From Paenibacillus dendrobii (GTDB lineage Bacteria; Bacillota; Bacilli; Paenibacillales; Paenibacillaceae): 64,000 bases of DNA. The notes below the pieces were generated by a model. That model worked only from the letters and a program-made list of their open reading frames with translations, had not been told where the DNA came from and ran no database searches. Of the stretch, positions 9,019 through 17,013 are shown piece by piece (position 1 is the stretch's first letter; each line of letters opens with the position of its first letter). The stretch lies in contig NZ_WUBI01000001.1 of assembly GCF_009807035.1 (NCBI RefSeq), positions 1,054,001 to 1,118,000 of the forward strand, given 5' to 3'. The position numbers were made by a program, and so were the translations under genes.

Positions 9019-9090
9019 AGCAACTGGCTGACATTTCCTTACGGAGTTAGTCCCTATAGCTTTGCGTCACTGCTTTTCAGCAGTATTGCT
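9019..9090 (-). promoter_or_regulatory. Cyclic-di-GMP class I (GEMM-I) riboswitch aptamer
   Basis: Read on the minus strand, AGCAA (9090-9086) and TTGCT (9023-9019) close helix P1. A hairpin ACTGC-TGAAAA-GCAGT follows, then the diagnostic joint GACGCAAAGC, a second arm opening with TATAGGGACTAA, and the receptor-like 3' side GTCAGCCAGTTGC. This order and these sequences match the GEMM-I aptamer, which binds cyclic di-GMP, the second messenger of the motile-to-sessile switch. The aptamer ends about 160 bases before the chemoreceptor start, with a terminator between. I could not identify an antiterminator, so whether ligand turns expression on or off is open. Confidence 0.9.
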
Positions 9091-9483
9091 CATATTTTAT
9101 TCTGTAAATAACACCATATTTTCAGAAACAACCCCATTATTTTCAAAAATACTCATAAAAAGTTGTCTTTTCTCTGATCAATAATCAAAATACAATTTCT
9201 TCACTCAGTGAAGGCAGGGCATGTTTGAACAAATAGCCCGTTGATAAGAGCTAACAAATGATATTTGTGAAAAAAAAGCGGTGTTCGTTCCTCAGTGTTA
9301 TTGTACATAGTAACGTGTGAATCACACCATATTACTCATCGGACGTTCGTGAAGGTTTTTTAATACTTTAGACTCAGAAATCCGCAAAAAGATTCAATTT
9401 TCGACATATTTTTGACAATTTAGCTCTCATATTTATCATCAAGAACCATAAAATGCATTATTTTACATGACTGATAGTAAAAA
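9091..9483. other. AT-rich gap upstream of the riboswitch
   Basis: About 390 bases without a supported gene. It must contain the promoter of the riboswitch transcript, but I found no -35/-10 pair on the minus strand good enough to name. Confidence 0.5.
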
Positions 9484-9503
9484 AAGCCTGATTACTCAGG
9501 CTT
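9484..9503 (-). terminator. Terminator of the glycosyltransferase gene
   Basis: AAGCCTGA/TCAGGCTT stem with a four-base loop followed by a T-run on the minus strand, 36 bases past the stop codon. Confidence 0.85.
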
Positions 9504-9538
9504 AGTGAAAGAGAAGTGCATTTCAATTTTTGGGTACA

Positions 9539-10780
9539 TTAAGCCTTCAATTCATGACGGTCATAGGTTGTACCCCGCCAAGTCATACCGCCCTTCCGTG
9601 AAGCTCTGTATGCACCGCGTAAACCGCCGACAATCAGAAAACAGGCAACTAATGGATGAGTGATTCCATACCACAGTCCGCTTCCGGAATGCTTGGCATA
9701 AACAAAATAAAGCCATATCACAGACAATACACTAATGCCGCAAAGGATTCTCGCGGAGGCCGGGCCCAAAAACAATCCAATCCAAGGGTAAATCATCGTC
9801 AAGAGACAAGATACGGTGGTTATGATCGCGTTGGGATACCGAAACACGGATTTCTCGACGCTGCCGACGAGTTGACGGACACTTTCATACCAGTTCCAAA
9901 CGGCTACCATCCGGGTCCCGTACATGACGTCTTGACGATATCCTTCCTGCTTGATTCTTTTTCCCAACTGAGCATCATCCGTGGTCACATAAGAAAATGC
10001 TGCGTGGGTGCCGATCTCTTCATAAACTTCTCGCTTAACCAAGTTAAAAGCCCCTACCCCTAATGATTGCTGAGCTTTCGGATTCTTGACCTTCCATAGC
10101 TGTCCAAACGATGAGGCACTCATAAAAATAAATGCGGCATACCATTTAGAAAATACATGAGTCCCCACAAAATCCGGTATCAAGGTTAGATGATCCAATT
10201 GATGCTGGTCGACGTATGTAACCGCTTTGGCGATACACTGCGGATTGAAGAGGATATCAGCGTCCGTAAAAAGAATCCAATCCCCTTGAGCCAGTTTGCT
10301 TCCTTCCCATAAGGCATGACTCTTTCCCATCCACTGTGCAGGCAAATCCTTAATCTCGAGCCCGGTAACATTGGGGTAGCTATTCACCATTTTACGAATA
10401 ATATCACCCGTAGCATCACTGGAACGATCGTTAACCACAATCACTTCAAGATTCGAGTAAGTTTGTTTCATCAGCGAAACAACGCATCTTTCCAGTGCCT
10501 TTTCCTCATTTCTGGCTGCAATGATAACAGAGATCTGCGGCAGATTGTTCTTCGTTTCTTGCGTTTCATATAAAGCGCCAATGTCTTTCACTTTCATGGT
10601 AAACAGAGCTGCAATTGTTCCCCACATCAATAGATTGATACCACCTAATATCCAAAATACCCAGTTCAAATCCATCCACCACTTTCGAATAAATTGAACG
10701 ATCGTTCTAATCTTACCAAAAGGAAAAGACCTTAATTCATGGTCCCCGGAAATTAAATATAGAACGTCCGTACTAAACAT
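9539..10780 (-). CDS. Membrane family 2 glycosyltransferase
   Basis: A GT-A fold transferase that moves a sugar from a nucleotide donor to an acceptor, probably a membrane lipid or terpenoid. ISVIIAARNEEKALERC opens the domain (about residue 85), VVNDRSSDATG binds the nucleotide, FTDADILF carries the DxD-type metal site and TTDDAQLGKRIK matches the acceptor/base region. One N-terminal TM (about 40-60) and two or three C-terminal TMs anchor it. The layout resembles CruC/CrtQ-type carotenoid or hopanoid glycosyltransferases, but the acceptor cannot be read. The 35 residues before MDLNWVFW are untypical; the start may be ATG 10675, though neither start has a good ribosome site. Confidence 0.85.
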   Translation of the reverse strand: MFSTDVLYLISGDHELRSFPFGKIRTIVQFIRKWWMDLNWVFWILGGINLLMWGTIAALFTMKVKDIGALYETQETKNNLPQISVIIAARNEEKALERCVVSLMKQTYSNLEVIVVNDRSSDATGDIIRKMVNSYPNVTGLEIKDLPAQWMGKSHALWEGSKLAQGDWILFTDADILFNPQCIAKAVTYVDQHQLDHLTLIPDFVGTHVFSKWYAAFIFMSASSFGQLWKVKNPKAQQSLGVGAFNLVKREVYEEIGTHAAFSYVTTDDAQLGKRIKQEGYRQDVMYGTRMVAVWNWYESVRQLVGSVEKSVFRYPNAIITTVSCLLTMIYPWIGLFLGPASARILCGISVLSVIWLYFVYAKHSGSGLWYGITHPLVACFLIVGGLRGAYRASRKGGMTWRGTTYDRHELKA

Positions 10781-10829
10781 AGTTTAATATTCATTCCTGT
10801 ATTTGGCAATATATTTATATCATTCCTTT

Positions 10830-11678
10830 TTATCCTTTACCGTGCAATCCATAGAGCCTGCGGTAAGCCGTAGGCGTCATTCCTTCATGCTCCATAAAAC
10901 GCTTATTGAAATAACTTACGCTGGGATAACCCGCATCTTCGGCAATCTGTCCCACCGTTGTTTCTTTTCGTTCCAGAAGCCACTGTTTGGCGACCTGAAG
11001 ACGACAGCGTGTGATGAAATCCATTGGAGTCATTTCCATGACATTGCGGAACAACTTGCAAAAATAGTAACTGCTTACGCCTAATCGGTCTGCCCACTCC
11101 TCCAAACTGAACGGTTTTACCGCTTCCTGCTGCATGATTGGGAGAAGTTCAAGAATTCTTCTGTTGGAGGTATTCGTTTTATTGCCCGTCAGTGCGGCTG
11201 CCTGTTCAACAAAGGCACTGATCAGCGCGTAAGTGAGTGTAGACAAGTGCACCGGATGCAGCATCCGGAATTCTTCGGCTTCTTGCAACAATTCTTCATG
11301 CGCGTTTTCGAACATATCCGTTTGGCGTATGGACCACAGCAAACTCTTGTTAAGTCCTCTCTCTACCATATAGGGCGATAACCCATTCCCGTAAAAATGA
11401 ACCCAGCGTACATCCCATGGGTCATCCTCGCTGCTGTAATATCTTTGCTGCTGCATCGGAAAATAGAGCACCGCTTCTCCAGCCCGCAGTTCATGGGTAA
11501 CACCGTCTATTTCCACATATCCCTTGCCAGCCGCAACATAATGAATATTGAAGTTGTTCAAAGCTCCTGCTTTTCGGTACACGCTGTGATCCCATTCATT
11601 TTGATAAATGCCCACGGATTCCGGAAAACAGAAAAAGGGCATTTCCGGCAGCGTAAGCAAGTGGATTTGTCTTTTCAT
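10830..11678 (-). CDS. AraC-family transcriptional regulator
   Basis: The 282-residue protein has an N-terminal cupin-like sensor (INEIHY-like strand pattern, EIDGVTHELRAGEAVLYFP, about residues 40-80) and a C-terminal pair of helix-turn-helix motifs: SLEEWADRLGVSSYYFCKLF, then TVGQIAEDAGYPSVSYFNKR with the family tail GMTPTAYRR. Such regulators bind a sugar in the cupin and activate neighbouring genes. It is divergent from a Gfo/Idh oxidoreductase and aldo-keto reductase operon, separated by about 120 AT-rich bases, so those two genes are its likely targets. Confidence 0.92.
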   Translation of the reverse strand: MKRQIHLLTLPEMPFFCFPESVGIYQNEWDHSVYRKAGALNNFNIHYVAAGKGYVEIDGVTHELRAGEAVLYFPMQQQRYYSSEDDPWDVRWVHFYGNGLSPYMVERGLNKSLLWSIRQTDMFENAHEELLQEAEEFRMLHPVHLSTLTYALISAFVEQAAALTGNKTNTSNRRILELLPIMQQEAVKPFSLEEWADRLGVSSYYFCKLFRNVMEMTPMDFITRCRLQVAKQWLLERKETTVGQIAEDAGYPSVSYFNKRFMEHEGMTPTAYRRLYGLHGKG

Positions 11679-11800
11679 CGTCTCTCCTCAAATGACAATA
11701 TTGTTATAACAGTAGGCAATATAATATTATACAAATTTTAAAATAGATCTCTTATAATCGCAATATCATCATAAAAAAGTAGAGGAGCTGAATTTTTCAA
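11679..11800. promoter_or_regulatory. Divergent control region of AraC gene and oxidoreductase operon
   Basis: AT-rich spacer with a plus-strand TATAAT near 11753-11758 that lacks a good -35, consistent with activator dependence, and a perfect 10-bp palindrome ACAATATTGT at 11695-11704. The plus gene has GAGGAG about 14 bases before its ATG. Confidence 0.45.
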
Positions 11801-12796
11801 ATGGATCGTAAATTGAAATGGGGCATTCTCGGATGCGCCGGTATTGCCAAAAGAGCGGTTATTCCCGGTGTACATTTGTCCGAATTAAATGAAGTCGCTG
11901 CCATTGCGAGCAGAGATGAAGATAAAGCCAAGCGTACGGCTGAAGAGCTGAACATTCCGGTTGCATATGGAAGTTATGAAGCTCTACTGGAGGACCCGTC
12001 CATCGATGTTGTCTATATCCCCCTTCCCAATCATCTACATAAGGAGTGGGCGATTCGCGCAGCCCAAGCCGGCAAGCATATTCTGTGCGAGAAACCGATC
12101 GCTTTAACAGCCGACGAAGCTAATGAAATGGCCGAAGCTGCACAGCAGGCCGGCGTTTATTTAGCGGAAGCATTCATGTATCGATATCATCCGCGATACG
12201 AGGCCATGAAGGATTTGATCCAATCGGGCGCAATTGGAGATATCCGGGGTATTCGTAGTGCATTTACGTTTAACAATGCGGGCGATGCGGCTAACGTTCG
12301 CTACCGGAAGGATTGGGGCGGCGGCTCGATCTACGACGTCGGATGCTACCCGATCAATGCGGCCAGACTGCTTCTCGGCAAGGAGCCGGATGCGGTGACG
12401 GTGAATGCCATCTTCTCTCCTGAACATGACGACGTGGACATGATGGCTTCAGGTTTAATCGATTTCGGTGACATATCTCTAACTTTTGATTGCGGTATGT
12501 GGGCCGCATCCCGAAATCCTCTGGAGATTCTCGGAACGGATGGCATAATTGAAGTCCCTTCCGCATTCGTAACGCCATCGCCAGGGAGCGGTAATTTCTT
12601 CGTGGTCAGCCGGGGGGAAAGAAAGGAAATTCACACACCGGACGTGAATGCCTATACGGCTCAAGCCGATCATCTCGCTGCTGCGATTCTCGGTAAGTCC
12701 CCTCTGCTCTTTGATTCGAAAGATTTCGTTGCCAATATGAAAGTAATCGATGCATGCCTGCTGTCTGCACGTGAGCATATCAGAGTTGTCCTATAA
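11801..12796 (+). CDS. Gfo/Idh/MocA-family oxidoreductase
   Basis: A 331-residue NAD(P)-dependent sugar or polyol dehydrogenase. The N-terminal Rossmann domain has WGILGCAGIAKRAVIPG (residues 7-23), VYIPLPNHLH and the family lysine in ILCEKPIALTADEA (about residue 95). The C-terminal half is the alpha/beta domain with GGGSIYDVGCYPINAAR, carrying the DxxxY/H-type catalytic region. It is followed after 25 bp by an aldo-keto reductase, so the two may act in sequence on one sugar. Control is probably by the divergent AraC protein. Confidence 0.92.
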   Translation: MDRKLKWGILGCAGIAKRAVIPGVHLSELNEVAAIASRDEDKAKRTAEELNIPVAYGSYEALLEDPSIDVVYIPLPNHLHKEWAIRAAQAGKHILCEKPIALTADEANEMAEAAQQAGVYLAEAFMYRYHPRYEAMKDLIQSGAIGDIRGIRSAFTFNNAGDAANVRYRKDWGGGSIYDVGCYPINAARLLLGKEPDAVTVNAIFSPEHDDVDMMASGLIDFGDISLTFDCGMWAASRNPLEILGTDGIIEVPSAFVTPSPGSGNFFVVSRGERKEIHTPDVNAYTAQADHLAAAILGKSPLLFDSKDFVANMKVIDACLLSAREHIRVVL

Positions 12797-12821
12797 CCTG
12801 TCCAAAAGGGAGGAAAAATGC

Positions 12822-13760
12822 ATGGAATACATTACTGTTGAAGGCCTGCAGAAACCGATATCAAGATTAATGAAGGGAACGGATTATTTTTTTCACGATT
12901 CCTATGACAAAGCTGCAGCAAACATGGATGCGTTTTTGGCCATTGGGGGCAATTCCCTTGATAGTGCCCATATTTATTGCGGAGGACAAAGCGAGGAAGT
13001 CATTGGCCGTTACATGCAGGAAAGAGGCAATCGGGATCAGCTGATCATATTGACGAAGGGTGCCCATCATGATCAAAACGGTCCCCGTGTGACCGAAAAA
13101 GACATCCGCCATGACCTGACAACAAGCCTTGCACGGCTACAAACGGACTATATCGATTTATATGCGCTTCACCGCGATGATCCGAACGTGCCTGCCGGAG
13201 AAGTCATTGAGATACTGAATGAATATGTAAAATCCGGCACCGTAGGCGCTATCGGAGTATCTAACTGGACTTGGAAGCGCATTAAGGAAGCGAATGAGTA
13301 TGCCGCAGCGCATCAGCTTAGAGGATTCACGTTCAGCAGCCCGAACCTGAGTTTGGCAAAAGCCAATGAACCTTTTTGGGCAGGCTGTGTATCCGCAGAT
13401 ACGGAGACATGCGCTTGGCATGAAAAAGAACAATTCCCGCTGTTCTCTTGGTCTTCGCAGGCCAGAGGATTTTTTACGGGACGGTTCTCTCCTGAAGTGC
13501 GTGACAATGCGGATCTGGTCCGCGTGTTCTATAGCGATGCCAATTGGGAGCGATTGGAACGAGCCAAGCAGCTTGCTTCATTGAAGAATGTGACAGCCAT
13601 ACAAATTGCGCTCGCGTACGTCCTGAACCAGCCGTTTCCAACCTGCGCGCTGATTGGAGCGCAATCAGCCGCAGAACTGCACTCTTGCGACGAAGGTTCG
13701 CTGATACATCTGACGAAGGAAGAGCTGGATTGGCTCGATCTCACGGTCGATAAGCTTTAA
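12822..13760 (+). CDS. Aldo-keto reductase
   Basis: A 312-residue NADPH-linked TIM-barrel reductase of sugars or aldehydes. The catalytic tetrad is readable: Asp in SLDSAHIY, Tyr in IYCGG, Lys in LTKGAHH and His in YALHRDD. The cofactor-binding end has VLNQPFPTCALIGAQSAAEL. I chose ATG 12822 because GGGAGG lies 8 bases before it; a longer frame from 12750 overlaps the upstream gene and adds non-family residues. It forms an operon with the preceding oxidoreductase. Confidence 0.92.
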   Translation: MEYITVEGLQKPISRLMKGTDYFFHDSYDKAAANMDAFLAIGGNSLDSAHIYCGGQSEEVIGRYMQERGNRDQLIILTKGAHHDQNGPRVTEKDIRHDLTTSLARLQTDYIDLYALHRDDPNVPAGEVIEILNEYVKSGTVGAIGVSNWTWKRIKEANEYAAAHQLRGFTFSSPNLSLAKANEPFWAGCVSADTETCAWHEKEQFPLFSWSSQARGFFTGRFSPEVRDNADLVRVFYSDANWERLERAKQLASLKNVTAIQIALAYVLNQPFPTCALIGAQSAAELHSCDEGSLIHLTKEELDWLDLTVDKL

Positions 13761-13782
13761 TATGATATGCAAGCTAGCGCGT

Positions 13783-13821
13783 AAGAGCATGTTCCTTTCG
13801 GTTTGAATGGGGCATGCTCTT
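13783..13821 (+). terminator. Probable terminator after the aldo-keto reductase
   Basis: AAGAGCATG/CATGCTCTT inverted repeat with a 21-base loop; the following T tract is short. Confidence 0.55.
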
Positions 13822-13982
13822 TGGCGTTATTTCTCCGATATGCGGCTTTGGGAAGTTTATAATCTTTTCTTCATGATTAAAATCTTGATTCTCGCTTCAA
13901 AAAAATCCTCCCCTGATTCGTCTAATGATGTAAAATTTAATCAGAATAGATGATGATGACTTAAAGGAGATTTCACCATAAT

Positions 13983-14846
13983 ATGTCTACGAATCATGAC
14001 CATTCACCATATGTACCCGAGAGAACCCATTTGCAGGCCGACTGCCAGCATTGCTTTGGTCTTTGCTGCGTCGCGCTTCCCTATTCCGCTTCGTCCGACT
14101 TTGCATTTGACAAAGAAGCCGGAGATCCCTGTCCGAATCTGCAGTCGGATTTTCGGTGCTGCAATCACACGGAGCTTAGACAGCGTGGTATGCGGGGATG
14201 TACCGTTTACGATTGCTTTGGAGCCGGGCAGAAGGTATCCCAAGTAACCTTCCAAGGATCAGACTGGAGACAGGCTCCGGAAACCGCAAAACGAATGTAC
14301 GATGTATTTCCGATGATGTGGCAGCTTCATGAGCTATTATGGTATCTGACAGAAGCCTTGTCTTGGAATGCGACCCTTGAGATCCATGATGACCTTCGTT
14401 TAGCCGTTCAGGAAACAAACCGCTTGACGTTCTTAAGTCCAGAAGATCTGCTGCAGGTTAATGTCGCATCGCATCGCGCTGAGATCAATGTTCTGCTCCT
14501 CCGGACAAGCAAGCTTGTAAGAGAAGAGACAAGTCGAATGCACAAAGGTCCACGGAAAACACGCAACATTCCTGACCGGGGTGCAGATCTCATCGGAGCC
14601 AAGCTGAAAGGAGCCGACCTCAGATACCAAAGCCTGAGAGGCGCCTACCTCATTGCTGCCGATCTTAGAGGTGCGGATTTGCGGGTATCCGATCTGATCG
14701 GAGCGGATTTCCGCGACGCCGATATCCGAGGTGCCGACCTGACCGAAAGCCTCTTTCTGACGCAGGCTCAGCTGAATGCCGCAAAAGGTGATGCTTGCAC
14801 TAAACTGCCCCCGATGCTCACGCGTCCATTCCATTGGGATTCCTAA
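13983..14846 (+). CDS. Cys-rich pentapeptide-repeat protein
   Basis: The 287-residue protein joins two parts. Residues 20-85 carry nine cysteines in the order CQHCFGLCC, CPN, RCCNH and GCTVYDCFGAG, like the zinc- or iron-chelating CxxCxxxCC (YkgJ-type) domains. After a helical middle, residues about 195-258 are a pentapeptide repeat run (GADLIGAKLKGADLR and on, A(D/N)LxG pattern), which folds as a right-handed quadrilateral helix; such proteins can mimic DNA and protect gyrase, as Qnr does. AAAGGAG lies 13 bases before the ATG. It is alone, flanked by terminators. Function unknown; quinolone protection is only a possibility. Confidence 0.88.
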   Translation: MSTNHDHSPYVPERTHLQADCQHCFGLCCVALPYSASSDFAFDKEAGDPCPNLQSDFRCCNHTELRQRGMRGCTVYDCFGAGQKVSQVTFQGSDWRQAPETAKRMYDVFPMMWQLHELLWYLTEALSWNATLEIHDDLRLAVQETNRLTFLSPEDLLQVNVASHRAEINVLLLRTSKLVREETSRMHKGPRKTRNIPDRGADLIGAKLKGADLRYQSLRGAYLIAADLRGADLRVSDLIGADFRDADIRGADLTESLFLTQAQLNAAKGDACTKLPPMLTRPFHWDS

Positions 14847-14890
14847 GGAAAATAATATCTCGATTTGAATCCATACTCGGCGTGAAATGG

Positions 14891-14935
14891 AATCAAAGAA
14901 GCTTGCTGGATAACGCTCGGCAAGCTTCTTTGATT
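14891..14935. terminator. Shared convergent terminator
   Basis: A perfect 16-bp inverted repeat (14891-14906 with 14920-14935) and 13-base loop lies between the convergent pentapeptide and GTPase genes. It should stop transcription from both sides. Confidence 0.8.
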
Positions 14936-14944
14936 GATGAATCT

Positions 14945-16906
14945 TTAGCTCCGTATCATATACTTCTCGGCTTCATGCCATTCAACGCCAAATGCCTTTC
15001 CTTTGGAGCAAAAGATTGAACTGGAGGTATACTCGGGATCGGCATTTTTATTGTAGTTTTTGTTCGCGATGATATCTTGATAAGTCCGGCAGGGGTTATA
15101 TCCGTTCAAACGCAACGTGAGAGCTCCCTTCCCTTTCGTAAACGAAGCCAGCTCAGAAGCATAATCCATAAACGCAGCAACGGGTGCTTCTCCAGTGAAA
15201 ATGGCTGTATCTCCTATCATTTCCGGAGCCTCGAAGGTGCCTTGTGCCTGTTGTATATCCGACATTACTCTTCCGATATGTTCAGTGCCGACTTTAATCT
15301 TAAAGGCATAATACGGTTCCAATAATCGATTATCCGCTTTCTCGAGACCTTGACGAATTGCCCGCAGCGTTGCTTCGCGGAAGTCTCCCCCGGTTGTGTG
15401 CTTATTATGAGCACGTCCTGTCAGCAGCGTTATGACGATATCCGTTATGGGCGATCCGGTTAATATACCGCGATGATCCTTCTCAGTCACATGTTGTCCA
15501 ACCAAATTTTGAAATCCAACGCTCAGATCACTCGGGTGGCAACCATTAACGAAGCTCACACCACTGCCTGCAGGCCCGGCTTCCATCTGTAAATGGACCT
15601 CGGCATAATGTCCGAGCGGCTCGAAATGTCCATATCCAAGCGTCTTCCCCTGAATCGTTTCTTTATATAATATCTCCGGTTTGCCAAACTGAACTGAAAG
15701 TCCGAACCGTTCCTGTGTAACCTGAGTCAGCACTTCCAGCTGAATGGTACCCATGACATGGATGTGCAGCTCTTGCAACAATTCATCCCACACAACGCCA
15801 AGAGCCGGGTCTTCAGCCTCCAGTATCCGAAAACATCGAAGCACTTCACGGATCGATACGGTACGGTCATAGATTACTTTCGATTTCAAAGCCGGAACAA
15901 GTTCATAAGGCATGCGTTCTTGAAAATCCCCCAGGCTATCCCCTGCCGAAACCATTGTGAGGCCCGTTACCGCAATTAACTGTCCCGCAGCAGCCTCGTC
16001 GATGAAAGCATTTTTTTCACCGTTGTATACACGGATTGAGGTAATTTTCTCTAGTTGTTCTTCCCCCGACATATTCGTATACTTTATTTCTTCTCTTACA
16101 CTAAGTTTTCCCTGCAGTATTTTCAAAAATGTTAACCTTACTCCCTGTGGATCATGTCGGATTTTATAGACCCGCGCAGCGAAACTTGCTCCGGTATCAT
16201 ATGACGTTTCGGTAAGTAGATCCAGGTTGTCTAGAAAGTCAACGATTCCCCGATCCTGCAATGCCGATCCATGCATGACCGGAAAAACCATGCGACGCTG
16301 TAGCAAAGAACCTATTGACGACAAGATCATGGACGTACTAGCGTGACCATCCAGGTATGCGTTTAGCAGCGGCTCATCCCGTTCGGCATTGAATTCGATG
16401 ACCTCTTCCGCTACTTCGTCCGATAATGACCCGGTTAAGAGGAACGCATCCGCTGTCAACTGCTGCCGGATCTGTTCCAGCACCGAGGCAACATCCGCCC
16501 CTTCCCTGTCTGTCTTATTTATAAAGAACACAACCGGAATTCCATACTTCTGCAAGAGCTGCCATACTGTCTCCGTATGACCCTCGACTCCTTCTACGGC
16601 GCTGACGATGATTACCGCATAGTCCATCACCTGGATTGCCCGCTCCATTTCGGCTGAGAAATCGACGTGGCCCGGGGTGTCTATTAAGCAATACTCCGAA
16701 CTGCCGTAAGACATGACAGCCTGGTCCGCAAAAATGGTAATACCGCGGGCTCGTTCCAGTTCGTGGCTATCCAAAAAAGCATCCTTATGATCGACTCTCC
16801 CACGGTTGCGAATGCTGTTCGTATGAAAAAGAAGCTGTTCCGCGAATGTCGTCTTTCCTGCATCGACATGAGCCAGCAATCCAATGGTTTTATACATTTT
16901 ACTCAT
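14945..16906 (-). CDS. EF-G-like GTPase of the Tet ribosomal protection type
   Basis: The 653-residue protein has the length and order of Tet(M)/Tet(O)-like GTPases, which bind the ribosome and release tetracycline, rather than the longer EF-G. G1 is AHVDAGKT, G2 includes RGITIF, G3 is DTPGHVDF and G4 is NKTDREG. Domain 2 follows near residue 240; domains 3 to 5 follow with LEVLTQVTQERFG and a C-terminal LTLRLNGYNPC. Many Bacilli carry chromosomal relatives named only translation factor GTPase, so resistance is not established. It follows glnS by 107 bp with no obvious terminator between. The start has no strong ribosome site. Confidence 0.85.
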   Translation of the reverse strand: MSKMYKTIGLLAHVDAGKTTFAEQLLFHTNSIRNRGRVDHKDAFLDSHELERARGITIFADQAVMSYGSSEYCLIDTPGHVDFSAEMERAIQVMDYAVIIVSAVEGVEGHTETVWQLLQKYGIPVVFFINKTDREGADVASVLEQIRQQLTADAFLLTGSLSDEVAEEVIEFNAERDEPLLNAYLDGHASTSMILSSIGSLLQRRMVFPVMHGSALQDRGIVDFLDNLDLLTETSYDTGASFAARVYKIRHDPQGVRLTFLKILQGKLSVREEIKYTNMSGEEQLEKITSIRVYNGEKNAFIDEAAAGQLIAVTGLTMVSAGDSLGDFQERMPYELVPALKSKVIYDRTVSIREVLRCFRILEAEDPALGVVWDELLQELHIHVMGTIQLEVLTQVTQERFGLSVQFGKPEILYKETIQGKTLGYGHFEPLGHYAEVHLQMEAGPAGSGVSFVNGCHPSDLSVGFQNLVGQHVTEKDHRGILTGSPITDIVITLLTGRAHNKHTTGGDFREATLRAIRQGLEKADNRLLEPYYAFKIKVGTEHIGRVMSDIQQAQGTFEAPEMIGDTAIFTGEAPVAAFMDYASELASFTKGKGALTLRLNGYNPCRTYQDIIANKNYNKNADPEYTSSSIFCSKGKAFGVEWHEAEKYMIRS

Positions 16907-17013
16907 GATATGATCACGTCCGTATGCTCTGTTTTCATTATTCTAACATTTCAAATTAAGTATATCAGAAATTGGACCGGACAATCGACGAGGCTTCATG
17001 GATCACAACGGCT

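Noticed and set aside
9019..9090. A c-di-GMP class II, T-box or other riboswitch reading of this leader
   Set aside because: The GACGCAAAGC joint, tetraloop hairpin and receptor-like 3' side fit class I; there is no GGTGG-CACCACG box.
14945..16906. Calling this protein a proven tetracycline-resistance determinant
   Set aside because: Sequence supports only the family. Chromosomal relatives without resistance are common and no mobile element is near.
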